Shown: one piece after another, positions 24,425 to 33,863 of the stretch
Position numbering within the stretch: the stretch's first letter is position 1
Layout: every line of letters starts with the position of its first letter
Assembly: GCA_045614565.1 (NCBI GenBank)
Contig: JAZLDG010000102.1
Span: forward strand, 1 to 64,000
Source: Scatosoma sp045614565
GTDB taxonomy: Bacteria > Bacillota > Clostridia > Christensenellales > Borkfalkiaceae
DNA: 64,000 bases
Reading direction: 5' to 3'
Notes under the pieces: model-generated
The model's database searches: none
What the model saw: the letters and a program-made list of their open reading frames with translations, nothing else
Told to the model about the DNA's origin: nothing
Position numbers and translations under genes: made by a program

Positions 24425-25420
24425 ATGAAAAAGAAAATACTTTTAATTGCCACGGGCGGCACGATTGCGTCCCAGCTGGGGGAAGAAGGTTTAGTCCCGT
24501 CGATCGGCGCGGAAAAACTGCTCAAATGCGTTCCCGAAATTTTTGGTTTTTGCGACGTGGACGCTGTGCAACCGTATAACATTGACAGCACCAACGTAAC
24601 GCCCGCGCATTGGATTACGCTTGCGAAAACCGTTCAAGAGAATTACGAGCGTTACGACGGGTTCGTAGTTTGCCACGGTACGGATACGATGTCGTACACG
24701 GCGGCAATGCTGTCTTATCTTATCCAACACTCGCCCAAGCCCATCGTACTTACGGGCTCGCAACAGCCGATTGATAAGGAAGATACGGACGGAAGAATTA
24801 ATCTCCGTGACAGCTTCTTATACGCGGCTTCGGATAAGGCTTGCGACGTCGTAATCGTTTTCCAAGGCAACGTTATCGCGGGTACGCGCGCGAAAAAAAT
24901 TCGCACGAAAAGCTTTAACGCGTTTACGAGCGTGGATTTTCCCAACCTTGCGGTTATTCGTGACGGAAAAATTATTCAGTATATCGTCACGCCCAAAACG
25001 GACAAGCCCGCTTTTTATACGGAGCTGAACGAAAAGGTGGCTTTGCTTACGCTTACTCCTGGGGTAAAGGGGGAAATGCTTGACGCGTATTTCCAAATGA
25101 ACGACGCGGTGGTACTGTCGGGCTATGGCACGGGCGGGATTCCCGAAGGCGAATATTACGGGTTCTACGAAGTAATCAGCCGTTGGGAAAATAAAGGAAA
25201 AACGCTCGTCGTTACCACGCAGGTGCAACAGGAAGGCAGCGATATGAACGTTTATCGCGTGGGTAGGGGGCTTAAAAATCGTTTCGAGATTTTGGAAAGC
25301 TATTCTATGACCTACGAGAGCATTATCACTAAGCTAATGTGGATTTTGGCGCGGGTACAAGGCGACGAATCGATAAAAGAATTATTTTACCACACAATAA
25401 ATTACGATTTAATAGGCTAA
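24425..25420 (+). CDS. ansA: L-asparaginase, type I
   Basis: Asparaginase of the cytoplasmic type, 331 aa, hydrolysing asparagine to aspartate and ammonia. The first catalytic threonine is in TGGTIAS (10-16) and the second in HGTDTM (about 84-89). GRINLRDSF is the usual following block. No signal peptide. It starts 3 bases after trhP and is followed 13 bases later by an aminopeptidase. Confidence 0.93.
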   Translation: MKKKILLIATGGTIASQLGEEGLVPSIGAEKLLKCVPEIFGFCDVDAVQPYNIDSTNVTPAHWITLAKTVQENYERYDGFVVCHGTDTMSYTAAMLSYLIQHSPKPIVLTGSQQPIDKEDTDGRINLRDSFLYAASDKACDVVIVFQGNVIAGTRAKKIRTKSFNAFTSVDFPNLAVIRDGKIIQYIVTPKTDKPAFYTELNEKVALLTLTPGVKGEMLDAYFQMNDAVVLSGYGTGGIPEGEYYGFYEVISRWENKGKTLVVTTQVQQEGSDMNVYRVGRGLKNRFEILESYSMTYESIITKLMWILARVQGDESIKELFYHTINYDLIG

Positions 25421-25433
25421 AAGGAGTAATACT

Positions 25434-26660
25434 ATGAGAAAAGCACAACTGCAAAGATATGCAAAATTACTAGCAAAAACGGGTTTGAACGTCAAAAAAG
25501 GTCAAACGGTATTCATCGGTGCGGGACTTGAACAACCTGAGTTTGTAACGATGGTCGTAGAAGAATGTTATAAAGCAGGCGCAAGCGAAGTATACGTGGA
25601 ATGGAGTCACCAACCCGTGGAAAAGCTTTCGGCTGCGTATAGAAGCTTGGAAAGTATGTCTACGTTAAAGCCTTGGGCGAAAGCGAAATGGGAATATAAA
25701 GCGGAAAACTATTCTTGCCGATTGTTTATCGAATCGGACGATCCCGACGGAATGAACGGGGTCGATCAAGAAAAAATGAGCGCGGCGCGCCGTGCGATGT
25801 ATCCGCAAATCAAGCCTTTCCGCTTGGCAATAGAAAACCGTCATCAATGGTGTATCGCGGCAGTTCCAGGAAAGGCTTGGGCAAAAAAGGTTTTTCCCAA
25901 TTTGCCCGAAAAGAAAGCGATGGAAGAAATGTGGCGGGTAATTTTGAAAACTTCCCGTGCCGACGGCAAAAACCCTATCAAGGCTTGGAAAGAGCATAAC
26001 GCGGATTTGGATGCCCGTTGCTCGTATTTGGACGCTTTGGGTTTGAAAGCGTTGGAATATAAAAGCGCGAACGGTACGGATTTCTACGTAGAGCTCAATG
26101 AAGACGGAAGATTTTGCGGCGGTAAAGAAAAAACGCTGCAAGGCAGAGTTTTCAATCCGAATATTCCTTCTGAAGAAGTGTTCACTTCCCCTAAGGCAGG
26201 CGCGGCGGAAGGGATCGTGTATTCGACGAAACCGCTTTCGTATATGGGCGAACTTATAGAAAATTTCTCCGTTCGCTTTGCAGGCGGTAAGGTTGTGGAA
26301 GTGAAAGCGGAAAAGGGTGAAGAACTCTTAAAACAAATGGTGTCTATGGATGAAGGCGCAGGAAAACTCGGCGAATGTGCGCTTATTCCTTACGCTTCGC
26401 CGATTAGCGAATCGGGCGTCTTGTTTTATAACACCCTTTTCGATGAAAACGCAAGCTGTCATCTCGCGCTCGGGAGCGGCTTCAATGAATGTTTGAAAGG
26501 CTTTGAACATTATACGGACGAAGAATGTAAAAAACGCGGTATTAACGAAAGTATGATTCACGTAGATTTTATGATCGGCGCGAAAGATATGTCCATCGTC
26601 GGGATTACGAAAGACGGTGAACGCGTACAAATTTTCAAGGACGGCAACTGGGCGTTTTAA
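25434..26660 (+). CDS. M29 family aminopeptidase
   Basis: Metallo-aminopeptidase of family M29 (AmpS/aminopeptidase T-like), 408 aa, releasing N-terminal amino acids in the cytoplasm. The N-terminal region reads LQRYAKLLAKTGLNVKKGQTV. The metal-site region includes EEVFTSP, SFVRFAGG-like NFSVRFAGGKVVEVKAEKG, and HLALGSGF with a late HVDFMIG. The length is typical. It sits in the operon behind asparaginase; ribosome binding site AAAGGAG. Confidence 0.9.
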   Translation: MRKAQLQRYAKLLAKTGLNVKKGQTVFIGAGLEQPEFVTMVVEECYKAGASEVYVEWSHQPVEKLSAAYRSLESMSTLKPWAKAKWEYKAENYSCRLFIESDDPDGMNGVDQEKMSAARRAMYPQIKPFRLAIENRHQWCIAAVPGKAWAKKVFPNLPEKKAMEEMWRVILKTSRADGKNPIKAWKEHNADLDARCSYLDALGLKALEYKSANGTDFYVELNEDGRFCGGKEKTLQGRVFNPNIPSEEVFTSPKAGAAEGIVYSTKPLSYMGELIENFSVRFAGGKVVEVKAEKGEELLKQMVSMDEGAGKLGECALIPYASPISESGVLFYNTLFDENASCHLALGSGFNECLKGFEHYTDEECKKRGINESMIHVDFMIGAKDMSIVGITKDGERVQIFKDGNWAF

Positions 26661-26680
26661 TTAAAAAAGGAGCGATAGCA

Positions 26681-27790
26681 ATGACAAAAATAGATATTTT
26701 TTCAGGCTTTTTAGGCGCGGGAAAAACGACGCTGATTAAAAAATTGATAAAAGAAGCGTACGCGGGCGAAAAAGTCGTTTTGATTGAAAACGAATTTGGC
26801 GAGATCGGCATTGACGGTGGATTTTTGCAAGACGCGGGAATTAATATAACCGAAATGAACTCGGGTTGTATTTGTTGTTCGCTCGTGGGCGATTTTGCAA
26901 AAGCCTTAAAGCAGGTGGCGGCGGAATATTCGCCCGACCGTATCGTGATCGAGCCGTCGGGTGTGGGCAAGCTTTCGGACGTTATCAAAGCGGTTTCGTC
27001 GGCGAGCTTGAAAAACGCGAAATTGAACGCATTTTGTACGGTTGTAGACGCGTCGAAATGTAAAATGTATTTGAAAAACTTCGGCGAATTTTTCGGCGAT
27101 CAAGTAGAAAACGCAAGTTGTATCGTTTTATCGCATACCGATAAAACGAGCGACGAAAAGCTTGCTGCGGCGGTCGCGTTTTTGAAAGAAAAGAACGCCG
27201 CGGCGAATATCGTTACGGCTTCGTGGGATTTGCTGGACGGCAAAACGATTTTGGCGGCGATGGAACGAAAGGATTGCTTGGAAGCGGAACTCCACCGTTT
27301 GGAAGAAGAGCTTGCTTCGCATCATCACCATCATCACGAATGTGAAGACCCCGATTGTCATTGTCACGAACACCACCACGAACATCACCATGAACACGAG
27401 GGCGACGATCCGAACTGTCATTGTCATCATCACCACGAACACCACGATCACGACGGTGAATGCGTACACGGGTGCCACGAACACGAGCATCATCACCATC
27501 ACGACCATCACCACGCCGACGAAATTTTTACGAGCTGGGGCGTCGAAACGACGAAGAAATTTACCAAAGAACAACTGCTCAAAGCCCTTGAAGCGCTTGA
27601 AAAAGAAGATGAGTACGGGGTCGTGCTTCGCGCCAAAGGTATCGTTGCGGGAGAAAATGCGTGGCTGCATTTCGATTACGTACCGCAAGAACCCGACGTT
27701 CGCGAAGGTAAAGCAGGGGTTACGGGGCGTTTGTGCGTAATCGGTTGCAAACTCAAAGAACAAGCGCTTGCAAAATTGTTTAACGTATAA
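26681..27790 (+). CDS. COG0523/CobW GTPase metallochaperone with His-rich insert
   Basis: G3E-family GTPase, 369 aa. The P-loop is GFLGAGKTT (9-17) and the metal-binding CxCC motif is GCICC (62-66). Between the GTPase and the C-terminal CobW_C domain lies a tract of about 60 residues (about 213-272) made almost entirely of His, Glu, Asp and Cys, with CHCH clusters. Such tracts store or deliver zinc (ZagA/YciC, ZigA-like) or nickel. The next gene is a second, modified GTPase, so the two probably form one metal-handling unit. No Zur box was identified. Confidence 0.9.
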   Translation: MTKIDIFSGFLGAGKTTLIKKLIKEAYAGEKVVLIENEFGEIGIDGGFLQDAGINITEMNSGCICCSLVGDFAKALKQVAAEYSPDRIVIEPSGVGKLSDVIKAVSSASLKNAKLNAFCTVVDASKCKMYLKNFGEFFGDQVENASCIVLSHTDKTSDEKLAAAVAFLKEKNAAANIVTASWDLLDGKTILAAMERKDCLEAELHRLEEELASHHHHHHECEDPDCHCHEHHHEHHHEHEGDDPNCHCHHHHEHHDHDGECVHGCHEHEHHHHHDHHHADEIFTSWGVETTKKFTKEQLLKALEALEKEDEYGVVLRAKGIVAGENAWLHFDYVPQEPDVREGKAGVTGRLCVIGCKLKEQALAKLFNV

Positions 27791-27801
27791 GGAAATAAAG
27801 T

Positions 27802-28764
27802 ATGAAACAAAAATTACCTACTGAAACGCCCGTATATCTTTTTTTGGGATTTTTAGAATCGGGCAAAACGAAATTTATTCAAGAAACGTTGGGAGACCCC
27901 CGCTTTTCTTCGGGTGAAAAAACCTTGCTTCTCGTAACCGAAGAAGGGGAAGAAGAATACGACGAAAGCCGTTTCGCGGGCGCGGAAAACGTGACTACAA
28001 TCGTTTTTGAAGCGCAATCGCAGTTAAACGAAGAATATTTGACGAAATTACAAATAGAAAGCGGTGCGGATCGCGTTATCGTGGAATATAACGGGACTTG
28101 GCTTTTGGAAGATTTCTTCTCCGCTATGCCCGAAGGCTGGATGATCAATCAGGTAATGACTTTCTTTGACGCGCGTACTTTTTTGAATTATAACGCGAAT
28201 ATGCGGCAGTTTACCTTTGATAAGATTGAAAATACGCAACTCGTTGTGTTTAACCGTTTTGACGATAGTATGGACAAAATGCAGCTCCACAAAATTGTTC
28301 GCGGGATTTCCCGTCGCTGCGATATCGTTTACGAACGCGAAAACGGTAAAGCGGATTTTGACGATATCGAAGACCCGTTGCCTTTCGATATCGAAGCTCC
28401 CGTTATCGTAATCGAAGATAAAGATTACGCGTTTTTCTACCGTGATTTGACGGAGAATTTAGAAGCGTATATCGGTAAAACGGTAAAATTCAAGGGCTTG
28501 GTCGCGACGGATAAACGCCTTTCGCCCCAAGATATCGTCGTTGGCAGACACGTAATGACTTGTTGCGCGGACGATATACAATACTGCGGCGTGGCTTGCG
28601 TGCTTCCCGATCTTAGGGATTTGCAAACGCGGGACTGGATCGTAGTAACCGCAAAAGTGCAATTCCAAAAGCACCGCGTATATAAAGGAAAAGGCCCCGT
28701 GCTCGTCGCGGAACGCGTAATCGTATGCGAACCGCCCGAAGAGCCACTCGCAACCTTTTATTGA
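27802..28764 (+). CDS. CobW-like P-loop protein fused to a YcgQ-like (TIGR03943) C-terminal domain
   Basis: A 320-aa fusion. Residues 1-190 resemble a COG0523 GTPase with P-loop GFLESGKTK (16-24), but the CxCC motif is absent. The NKxD-like motif appears as FNRFD. Residues 220-320 match the C-terminal domain of YcgQ-type proteins, with RHVMTCCADDIQYCGVACV (about 249-267) carrying four cysteines. In Firmicutes YcgQ works with the permease YcgR in zinc-regulated operons next to a COG0523 GTPase. Here the GTPase-like and YcgQ-like parts are one protein and no permease gene is adjacent. Metal trafficking is the likely role. Confidence 0.72.
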   Translation: MKQKLPTETPVYLFLGFLESGKTKFIQETLGDPRFSSGEKTLLLVTEEGEEEYDESRFAGAENVTTIVFEAQSQLNEEYLTKLQIESGADRVIVEYNGTWLLEDFFSAMPEGWMINQVMTFFDARTFLNYNANMRQFTFDKIENTQLVVFNRFDDSMDKMQLHKIVRGISRRCDIVYERENGKADFDDIEDPLPFDIEAPVIVIEDKDYAFFYRDLTENLEAYIGKTVKFKGLVATDKRLSPQDIVVGRHVMTCCADDIQYCGVACVLPDLRDLQTRDWIVVTAKVQFQKHRVYKGKGPVLVAERVIVCEPPEEPLATFY

Positions 28765-28765
28765 T

Positions 28766-28794
28766 AAAAACGAGCCGAAGAGCTCGTTTTTTTA
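28766..28794 (+). terminator. Terminator of the rnj operon
   Basis: AACGAGC and GCTCGTT form a 7-bp stem with loop CGAAGA, followed by seven T. Confidence 0.9.
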
Positions 28795-28813
28795 TTGTAG
28801 TTTTTAGCGGAAA

Positions 28814-28853
28814 ACAAAGGGGGCAGGTATGCGTTTGAACGCATACCTGCCCC
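28814..28853 (-). terminator. Perfect 16-bp hairpin, terminator of gdhA
   Basis: GGGGCAGGTATGCGTT (28820-28835) is perfectly complementary to 28838-28853, with only two unpaired bases between. On the minus strand it is followed by CTTTGTTTTCC. It is much longer and more GC-rich than the other terminators here. Confidence 0.75.
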
Positions 28854-28872
28854 GCGCGTTTTCAAAAATGTT

Positions 28873-30210
28873 TTATACGATACCGTGTGCCATCATCGCT
28901 TCGGCTACCTTTTCAAAGCCCGCGATATTCGCACCCATTACGTAGTTTCCTTCAAAACCGTAACGTTTTGCCGCGCTGTCGATATTGTGATAAATGTTAA
29001 TCATAATCGTTTTGAGCTTCGCGTCAACTTCTTCGCTCGACCAGTACAGTCTGCCCGAAGACTGCGCCATTTCCAGTGCGGAAGTTGCAACGCCGCCGGC
29101 GTTTGCCGCTTTCGCGGGAAGATAAACGACGTTTGCCGCGTTTTGGAATACTTCGATTGCATCCAAGGTCGAAGGCATATTCGCGCCTTCGGCGACGTAT
29201 TTTACACCGTTTTTAACAAGGCTTGCCGCGCTTTCGCCGTCAATTTCGTTTTGCGTAGCGCAAGGCAAAGCTACGTCGCAGGGGATCGTCCAAATACCCT
29301 TGCAGCCTTCTACGTATTGAGAACCCGCAACCCGAGCCGCGTATTCTTTAATACGCGCGCGTTCTACTTCTTTAATTTGTTTTACGACGTCAAGCTGAAT
29401 ACCGTTCGGGTCGTAAATATAGCCGTTGGAATCGTACATGGCCACGACTTTTGCGCCCAGTTGTTGCGCTTTTTCGCACGCGTAAATTGCAACGTTCCCG
29501 CTTCCCGAAACGATGGTCGTTTTTCCTTCAAAGGAATCGCCGCGAAGCCGCATAGCTTCCGCCGTGATATACACGAGCCCGTAGCCCGTCGCTTCTTTTC
29601 TAATCAGCGAGCCGCCGTACGAAAGTCCGCGTCCCGTAAGAACGCCTACATGTTCGTCGCGAAGTCTTTTATACTGTCCGAAAAGATAACCCACTTCTCT
29701 CGCGCCTACGCCGATATCGCCTGCGGGAACGTCGGTATCCGCGCCGATATGACGGAATAACTCGTTCATAAAGCTTTGGCAAAACGCCATAATTTCACGG
29801 TCGGACTTGCCTTTGGGATCAAAGTCCGAGCCGCCTTTACCGCCACCGATAGGAAGCCCCGTAAGGCTGTTTTTCAAGATTTGTTCCAAACCAAGGAATT
29901 TGATAACGGAAAGGTTTACGGACGGGTGGAAACGAAGTCCGCCCTTGTAAGGGCCGATCGCGCTGTTAAATTGTACGCGATAGCCTTTGTTTACGTGTAC
30001 GTTGCCGTTGTCGTCCACCCAAGGCACGCGGAATAAAATGGTGCGTTCGGGTTCGGTGAACCGCTCTAAAAGCGCCGCTTTTTCATATTCGGGGTGCGCG
30101 TTGATTACAGGCTCTAACGTCAACAAAATTTCCGTTGCCGCTTGGTGAAATTCCTTTTCGTTGGGATTGCGTTTTTTAAGGTCTTCTAACACTCTTTCTA
30201 CGTATGACAT
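28873..30210 (-). CDS. gdhA: Glutamate dehydrogenase, probably NADP-specific
   Basis: Hexameric glutamate dehydrogenase, 445 aa, interconverting 2-oxoglutarate plus ammonia and glutamate. The substrate-site motif GPYKGGLRFHPSVN (about 89-102) and catalytic lysine block LPIGGGKGGSDFDPKGKSD (about 121-139) are present. The nucleotide fold has VSGSGNVAIYA. The length and SGNV type fit the bacterial NADP enzymes. AGGAG precedes the start at 30210. A possible minus-strand promoter, TTGCAA-17-TAAGAT, lies near 30275-30305. Confidence 0.96.
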   Translation of the reverse strand: MSYVERVLEDLKKRNPNEKEFHQAATEILLTLEPVINAHPEYEKAALLERFTEPERTILFRVPWVDDNGNVHVNKGYRVQFNSAIGPYKGGLRFHPSVNLSVIKFLGLEQILKNSLTGLPIGGGKGGSDFDPKGKSDREIMAFCQSFMNELFRHIGADTDVPAGDIGVGAREVGYLFGQYKRLRDEHVGVLTGRGLSYGGSLIRKEATGYGLVYITAEAMRLRGDSFEGKTTIVSGSGNVAIYACEKAQQLGAKVVAMYDSNGYIYDPNGIQLDVVKQIKEVERARIKEYAARVAGSQYVEGCKGIWTIPCDVALPCATQNEIDGESAASLVKNGVKYVAEGANMPSTLDAIEVFQNAANVVYLPAKAANAGGVATSALEMAQSSGRLYWSSEEVDAKLKTIMINIYHNIDSAAKRYGFEGNYVMGANIAGFEKVAEAMMAHGIV

Positions 30211-30454
30211 AAATTTTTTCTCCTAAAAAAATAGATAGCAAAGCATTTATCAATCGAAAAAACTGATATAATAATATCTTATCATCTTTTTTTCAAATTT
30301 GCAACGCTTTTCAAGGGGTAAAATAGAAAAAGTATAAAAAATACTCATATTTTTTTGAAAAAATCAAGAAAAGATAAGTCGGGTTTATGGATTGTATAAC
30401 TTTTTGTTATAGTGAGCCTAAATTTATAAACAAAAATATTTTTGAAAAGTATGA

Positions 30455-30479
30455 AAAAACACCCATGAAGGGTGTTTTT
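30455..30479 (-). terminator. Terminator downstream of the oxidoreductase pseudogene
   Basis: AAAAACACCC and GGGTGTTTTT form a stem with a short loop between convergent-like ends. The minus strand continues with T. The rest of 30211-30514 holds only the gdhA promoter region. Confidence 0.8.
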
Positions 30480-30514
30480 ACTGGTAGACGATCAGTGTGA
30501 AACGATCTGATACA

Positions 30515-31786
30515 TTACTTATGTACGTAAATAAGTTCGCCGCCTTTTAAGCGCGATTCTTCGGCGCAAATGCCCATCAAATGGCTTTCGATAGACGCTT
30601 CTAAAGAAGTGGAAGCTTTGCCTTTTCCCGTCAAAATATCGTACAATTCATTGATGAGATAGAAATCACCGCCGCCGTGTCCGTATCCGCTTACGCCTTC
30701 GGCTGCTAAATCCTTAATTTGATAGGTAATGTTTTCCCCGCCGAAAATACGCAGTTGCACGAACCCTTCCACTTCGTCAAGAATCACTTCGCCAAGCGTT
30801 CCGTAGAACGTCATTCTTCTGCCCACTTCTTTGGTAAACGCCATCATCGTAAGCGTTGCTTTTACGCCGTTTTCAAAGTTCATTTCCACGATTTGATGAT
30901 CTACGACGTCGTTATCGCAACGGAACGCGCAACGTCCAAACGGACCGTTTCTCATTGCTTCGTAAATTTTCTCTTCGGTGGTGGGAGCGGTATTGATAAC
31001 GTTGTAAGGCCAAATATCGGTAGGACAGCCTTGCGCATACCAACGCTCGATGTAAAGGCGTTTTGCGCTATATGGACAAGTGTCCACGTATTGACAGTCA
31101 AGGCAACGAGCAGCTGAATTTTCAGGCGCGTTTTCGGGCGTGAAATACGCCAAATCCCCAACGGAAGAAACGGTTTTGCATTTGGATTTTGCGTAATATT
31201 GCAACAAGTCCAAATCGTGGCAACATTTTGCCAAAATAGCGGGTGTGGAAACCTTGCGGTTTCTCCAATTTCCGCGTACGTAACTATGCGGGTAGTGCCA
31301 GTAGGGGACGCCTTCTAACGCGTTGATCGCTACTAATTTTCCGATTGCGCCGCTTTCTAATAATTCCGCCGCTTTTACAAATGCGGGCGCATAACGCAAT
31401 ACGTGGCAAACGAACGCTTTGCCGCCGTATTTCTTTTGCGCGGCTAAAACGGCTTCACATTCTTCTCTATGCTCGGTAATGGGTTTTTCCATTAAAATAT
31501 CGTAACCCAGCTCAAATCCTTTCAAGCATTGACGGGCGTGATCGTTGTCCATAGACGCAATAATAAGCACGTCCGCGCGTTTTTTTTAAAATTTATTTTC
31601 GTCGGTGAAGCGTTCTTGTTTGGCAACGCCAAATTCTTCGCCGAACGTTTTAACGCGGTGGGGGCGGGGGTCGCAAAGTGAAACGATTTTGAATTTTTCG
31701 GGTAAATCCATCAAAAGTCTGCCGTAAATATCCGCGCTACGAGAGCCTGCGCCTAAAATAGCTACCGTAAATTGTTTTTGTTGCAT
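30515..31786 (-). pseudogene. Gfo/Idh/MocA oxidoreductase interrupted by an in-frame stop
   Basis: Together the two parts encode one NAD(P)-dependent sugar-type dehydrogenase of about 423 codons. The first part (31786-31586) holds the nucleotide-binding GAGSRSADIYGR. The frame then meets TAA at 31588-31586, in the run TTTTAAAAAAAAC, and continues in the same frame as RADVLIIASMDNDH, EKPITEH (the conserved EKP) and the C-terminal domain. The lesion is thus a nonsense codon, not a frameshift. A GTG at 31570 could restart translation, but the product would lack the first part of the cofactor fold. An unusual cysteine group CLDCQYVDTCPYS lies mid-protein. It borders the decayed mobile element. 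Confidence 0.85.
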
Positions 31787-31822
31787 AATGTAATCTCCTT
31801 ATAAATTTATAATTATTCGTGT

Positions 31823-32537
31823 ATGGTGGAGACCTTAAATCGCGTGGAAGGCTTTGAGCCGAGTGTGTTCGTGATGGATTTGACAAACTTGGCAACGGGG
31901 GAAGTACGGAAACGTCTTCCCGTAAACGCGCAAATCGCTTGGTTTCGGTTGAAATACCCGATGGGTAAGATAGCCGTTAGTGTAAAGGCGGGCAAGAACG
32001 AAAGCCAAATTGCAACGGCGAAAGTGTATGCGGATGCGAAAGACAGCGTGGAAAATTATCTGGCAGAGGGGACGGTGGAAAAGTTCCCGATAAAGGATAA
32101 ACCCGAAAATCGCTGTAATCGAATGGGCGCAGACTTCTGCTATTGGGCTTGCATTGAAAAATGCTGGCTTTGGTTTACAAGTGGCTTTGGATGCGAGTCC
32201 TGCTTTGCAGTTTGAAGACGACGGATATTCGGTGCAACCGCACGACGATACGGCGGAAGAACAAGGCGAGGAACAAGGTAAGGGCAAAAAACAGCCCGTT
32301 TCTGAAGAAGAAGCGGAACAGGAAAAGGTCAAAAGAGCCTTGGTGTTCAAATGTCCGCTGTCAAAGTATAAGGATAAAACGTATGAGACTTTGTTGAAAG
32401 AAAATCCGAGTGTTTTGGATTATTTAGCGCATAGATGGGCAGGAAAGGAAACCGGCCCTGATGCTGCGGAAAATGCAAAGATTATATGTGATTATGCGCA
32501 AAAACAAGCGCAGAAAAAGAGCGAAGAAGTCGCTTGA
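31823..32537 (+). pseudogene. Frameshifted mobile-element gene, probably DNA-metabolism related
   Basis: The first frame runs to about 32110 (VEGFEPSVFVMDLTNLATGEVRK...); the sequence then continues one base later in the next frame as IAVIEWAQTSAIGLALKNAGFG. Dropping one A from the AAAA at about 32106-32109 joins both into one protein of about 235 aa. The C-terminal end (KYKDKTYETLLKENPSVLDYL) resembles the small domain at the end of exonuclease X-like proteins. The family was not recognised. No ribosome binding site precedes 31823, so the 5' end may also be missing. It lies directly before a primase-like pseudogene. Confidence 0.6.
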
Positions 32538-32590
32538 GAAACAATTAGAGGGGAACGGCAAAGCGTTCCCCTCGATAAAGGAGGCGATAA

Positions 32591-33671
32591 ATGTATGATG
32601 AAATCAGTATTTGGGATATCCCCTCGTTATTAAGGCTTGGTGAGCCGAAATACCGCAGTAGTTCGTTCAACGTAGCGTGTCCCTGCACGGGATAAGCATT
32701 TGAATATCAACGTCGTAAAAGAAGTATTCCGATGCCCAAAGTGTGGAATCTCGGGCGGTAAATTAAAACTCTATTCCGTATTTATGAACGTGCCGATGAG
32801 CCAAGTAGGGGCATCGATACGCGATAGAATGGGGATAGAGAGCGTGGTAGATAAGCCGCTACGCCGTCCTGTATTATTTCAAACCGTGCAAACGGAACGC
32901 GAATATCCCATAACGGACGTGGGAACACGGCACGCAACATATAGTGCGCTTTTAGGCTGTTTATCGCTTTCAAAAGACCATAAGGAAAATCTTTTAAGGC
33001 GAGGCTTGACAGAAACGGAAATATCCCGTCTTGGATATAAAACTACGCCCGTAATGGGTATGACTTCGATAGCAAGACAACTCCTTTCCGACGGATTGTA
33101 TCTTGCAGGCGTTCCAGGTTTTTACAGGAATGAGAAAGACGAGTGGACGTTTGCAAAGGATAATCGCGGAATACTCATTCCCGTAAGGGACGAGGAGGGT
33201 AGGATACAAGGCTTGCAGATTCGTCTGGATAACGTAGAGAAACGTAAGTTTCGTTGGAGGTCAAGCACGGACAGAAAAGACGGTTGCCGAGCAGAAGGCT
33301 GGACGCATTTTTCAGGTGTTCCAAGTGAAACGCTTGTTTTGACGGAAGAACCTATGAATGCGGACGTTATCAATGCTTTATCGGGTTGGACGGTTTTGGC
33401 TGTGCCCGGCGTAAACGCATTAAAAAAATTGAAAGCCAGTTTAGAAACGTTAAGGGCAAAGGGCTTGAAACGCGTACAAACGGCTTTCGATATGGATATG
33501 CTAAAAAACCCGAACGTAAAGAACGGGTTTGAAGAACTTTTGGCGCTTTTAGACGAGATGGATTTTGCCTTTGGCACGTATTTCTGGGATCCACGCTATA
33601 AGGGTTTAGATGATTATTTGTGGGAGGGTAAATTACAAAAAGTGCGAGCGGAAGGGAGCTTGGTCGAATGA
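32591..33671 (+). pseudogene. Frameshifted DnaG/CHC2-type primase of a mobile element
   Basis: ATG 32591 follows GGAGGCGATAA and reads MYDEISIWDIPSLLRLG to CPCTG, then stops at 32693. One base over, the frame continues KHLNINVVKEVFRCPKCG, completing a CPC...H...CPKC zinc-finger as in CHC2 primases. The remainder (to 33671) contains a Toprim-like part with LTEEPMNADVINALSG and TAFDMDML. Thus one indel near 32685-32695 inactivates a primase-like gene of about 360 codons. It follows another frameshifted gene, and both appear to be a remnant of an integrative or phage-like element. Confidence 0.75.
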
Positions 33672-33687
33672 CCAGGCTCTTTTTTTG
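33656..33687 (+). terminator. Terminator of the primase remnant
   Basis: A 10-bp stem GAGCTTGGTC / GACCAGGCTC with loop GAAT and one G-T pair, followed by eight T. The stop codon lies inside the hairpin. Confidence 0.85.
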
Positions 33688-33804
33688 TGCGATTTTCTAA
33701 AAAAAGAATTATTAAAAAATTCCTCGCAAATGTTTTATACGGAGGAGTGTTTTGTTGTCGGGAAAAATTTTAAAGTAAAATAATCTTCTTCGCTATGCAA
33801 ACAC

Positions 33805-33833
33805 TTTACAAAAAAATTATTTGTTGCTATAAT
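33805..33833 (+). promoter_or_regulatory. Promoter of the polysaccharide deacetylase-like gene
   Basis: TTTACA (33805-33810) and TATAAT (33828-33833), 17-base spacer. Confidence 0.7.
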
Positions 33834-33863
33834 AAAACTATAATCAAAAAAAGGAGTAAGTTT

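Noticed and set aside
27340..27530. CRISPR-like short repeats
   Set aside because: The repeats are in-frame His codon runs without spacers of regular length; no CRISPR array is present in the window.
27312..27740. Thr/Ile/Asn-rich frame inside the COG0523 gene
   Set aside because: It is the +1 reading of the CAC/CAT histidine repeat tract and has no independent start signals.
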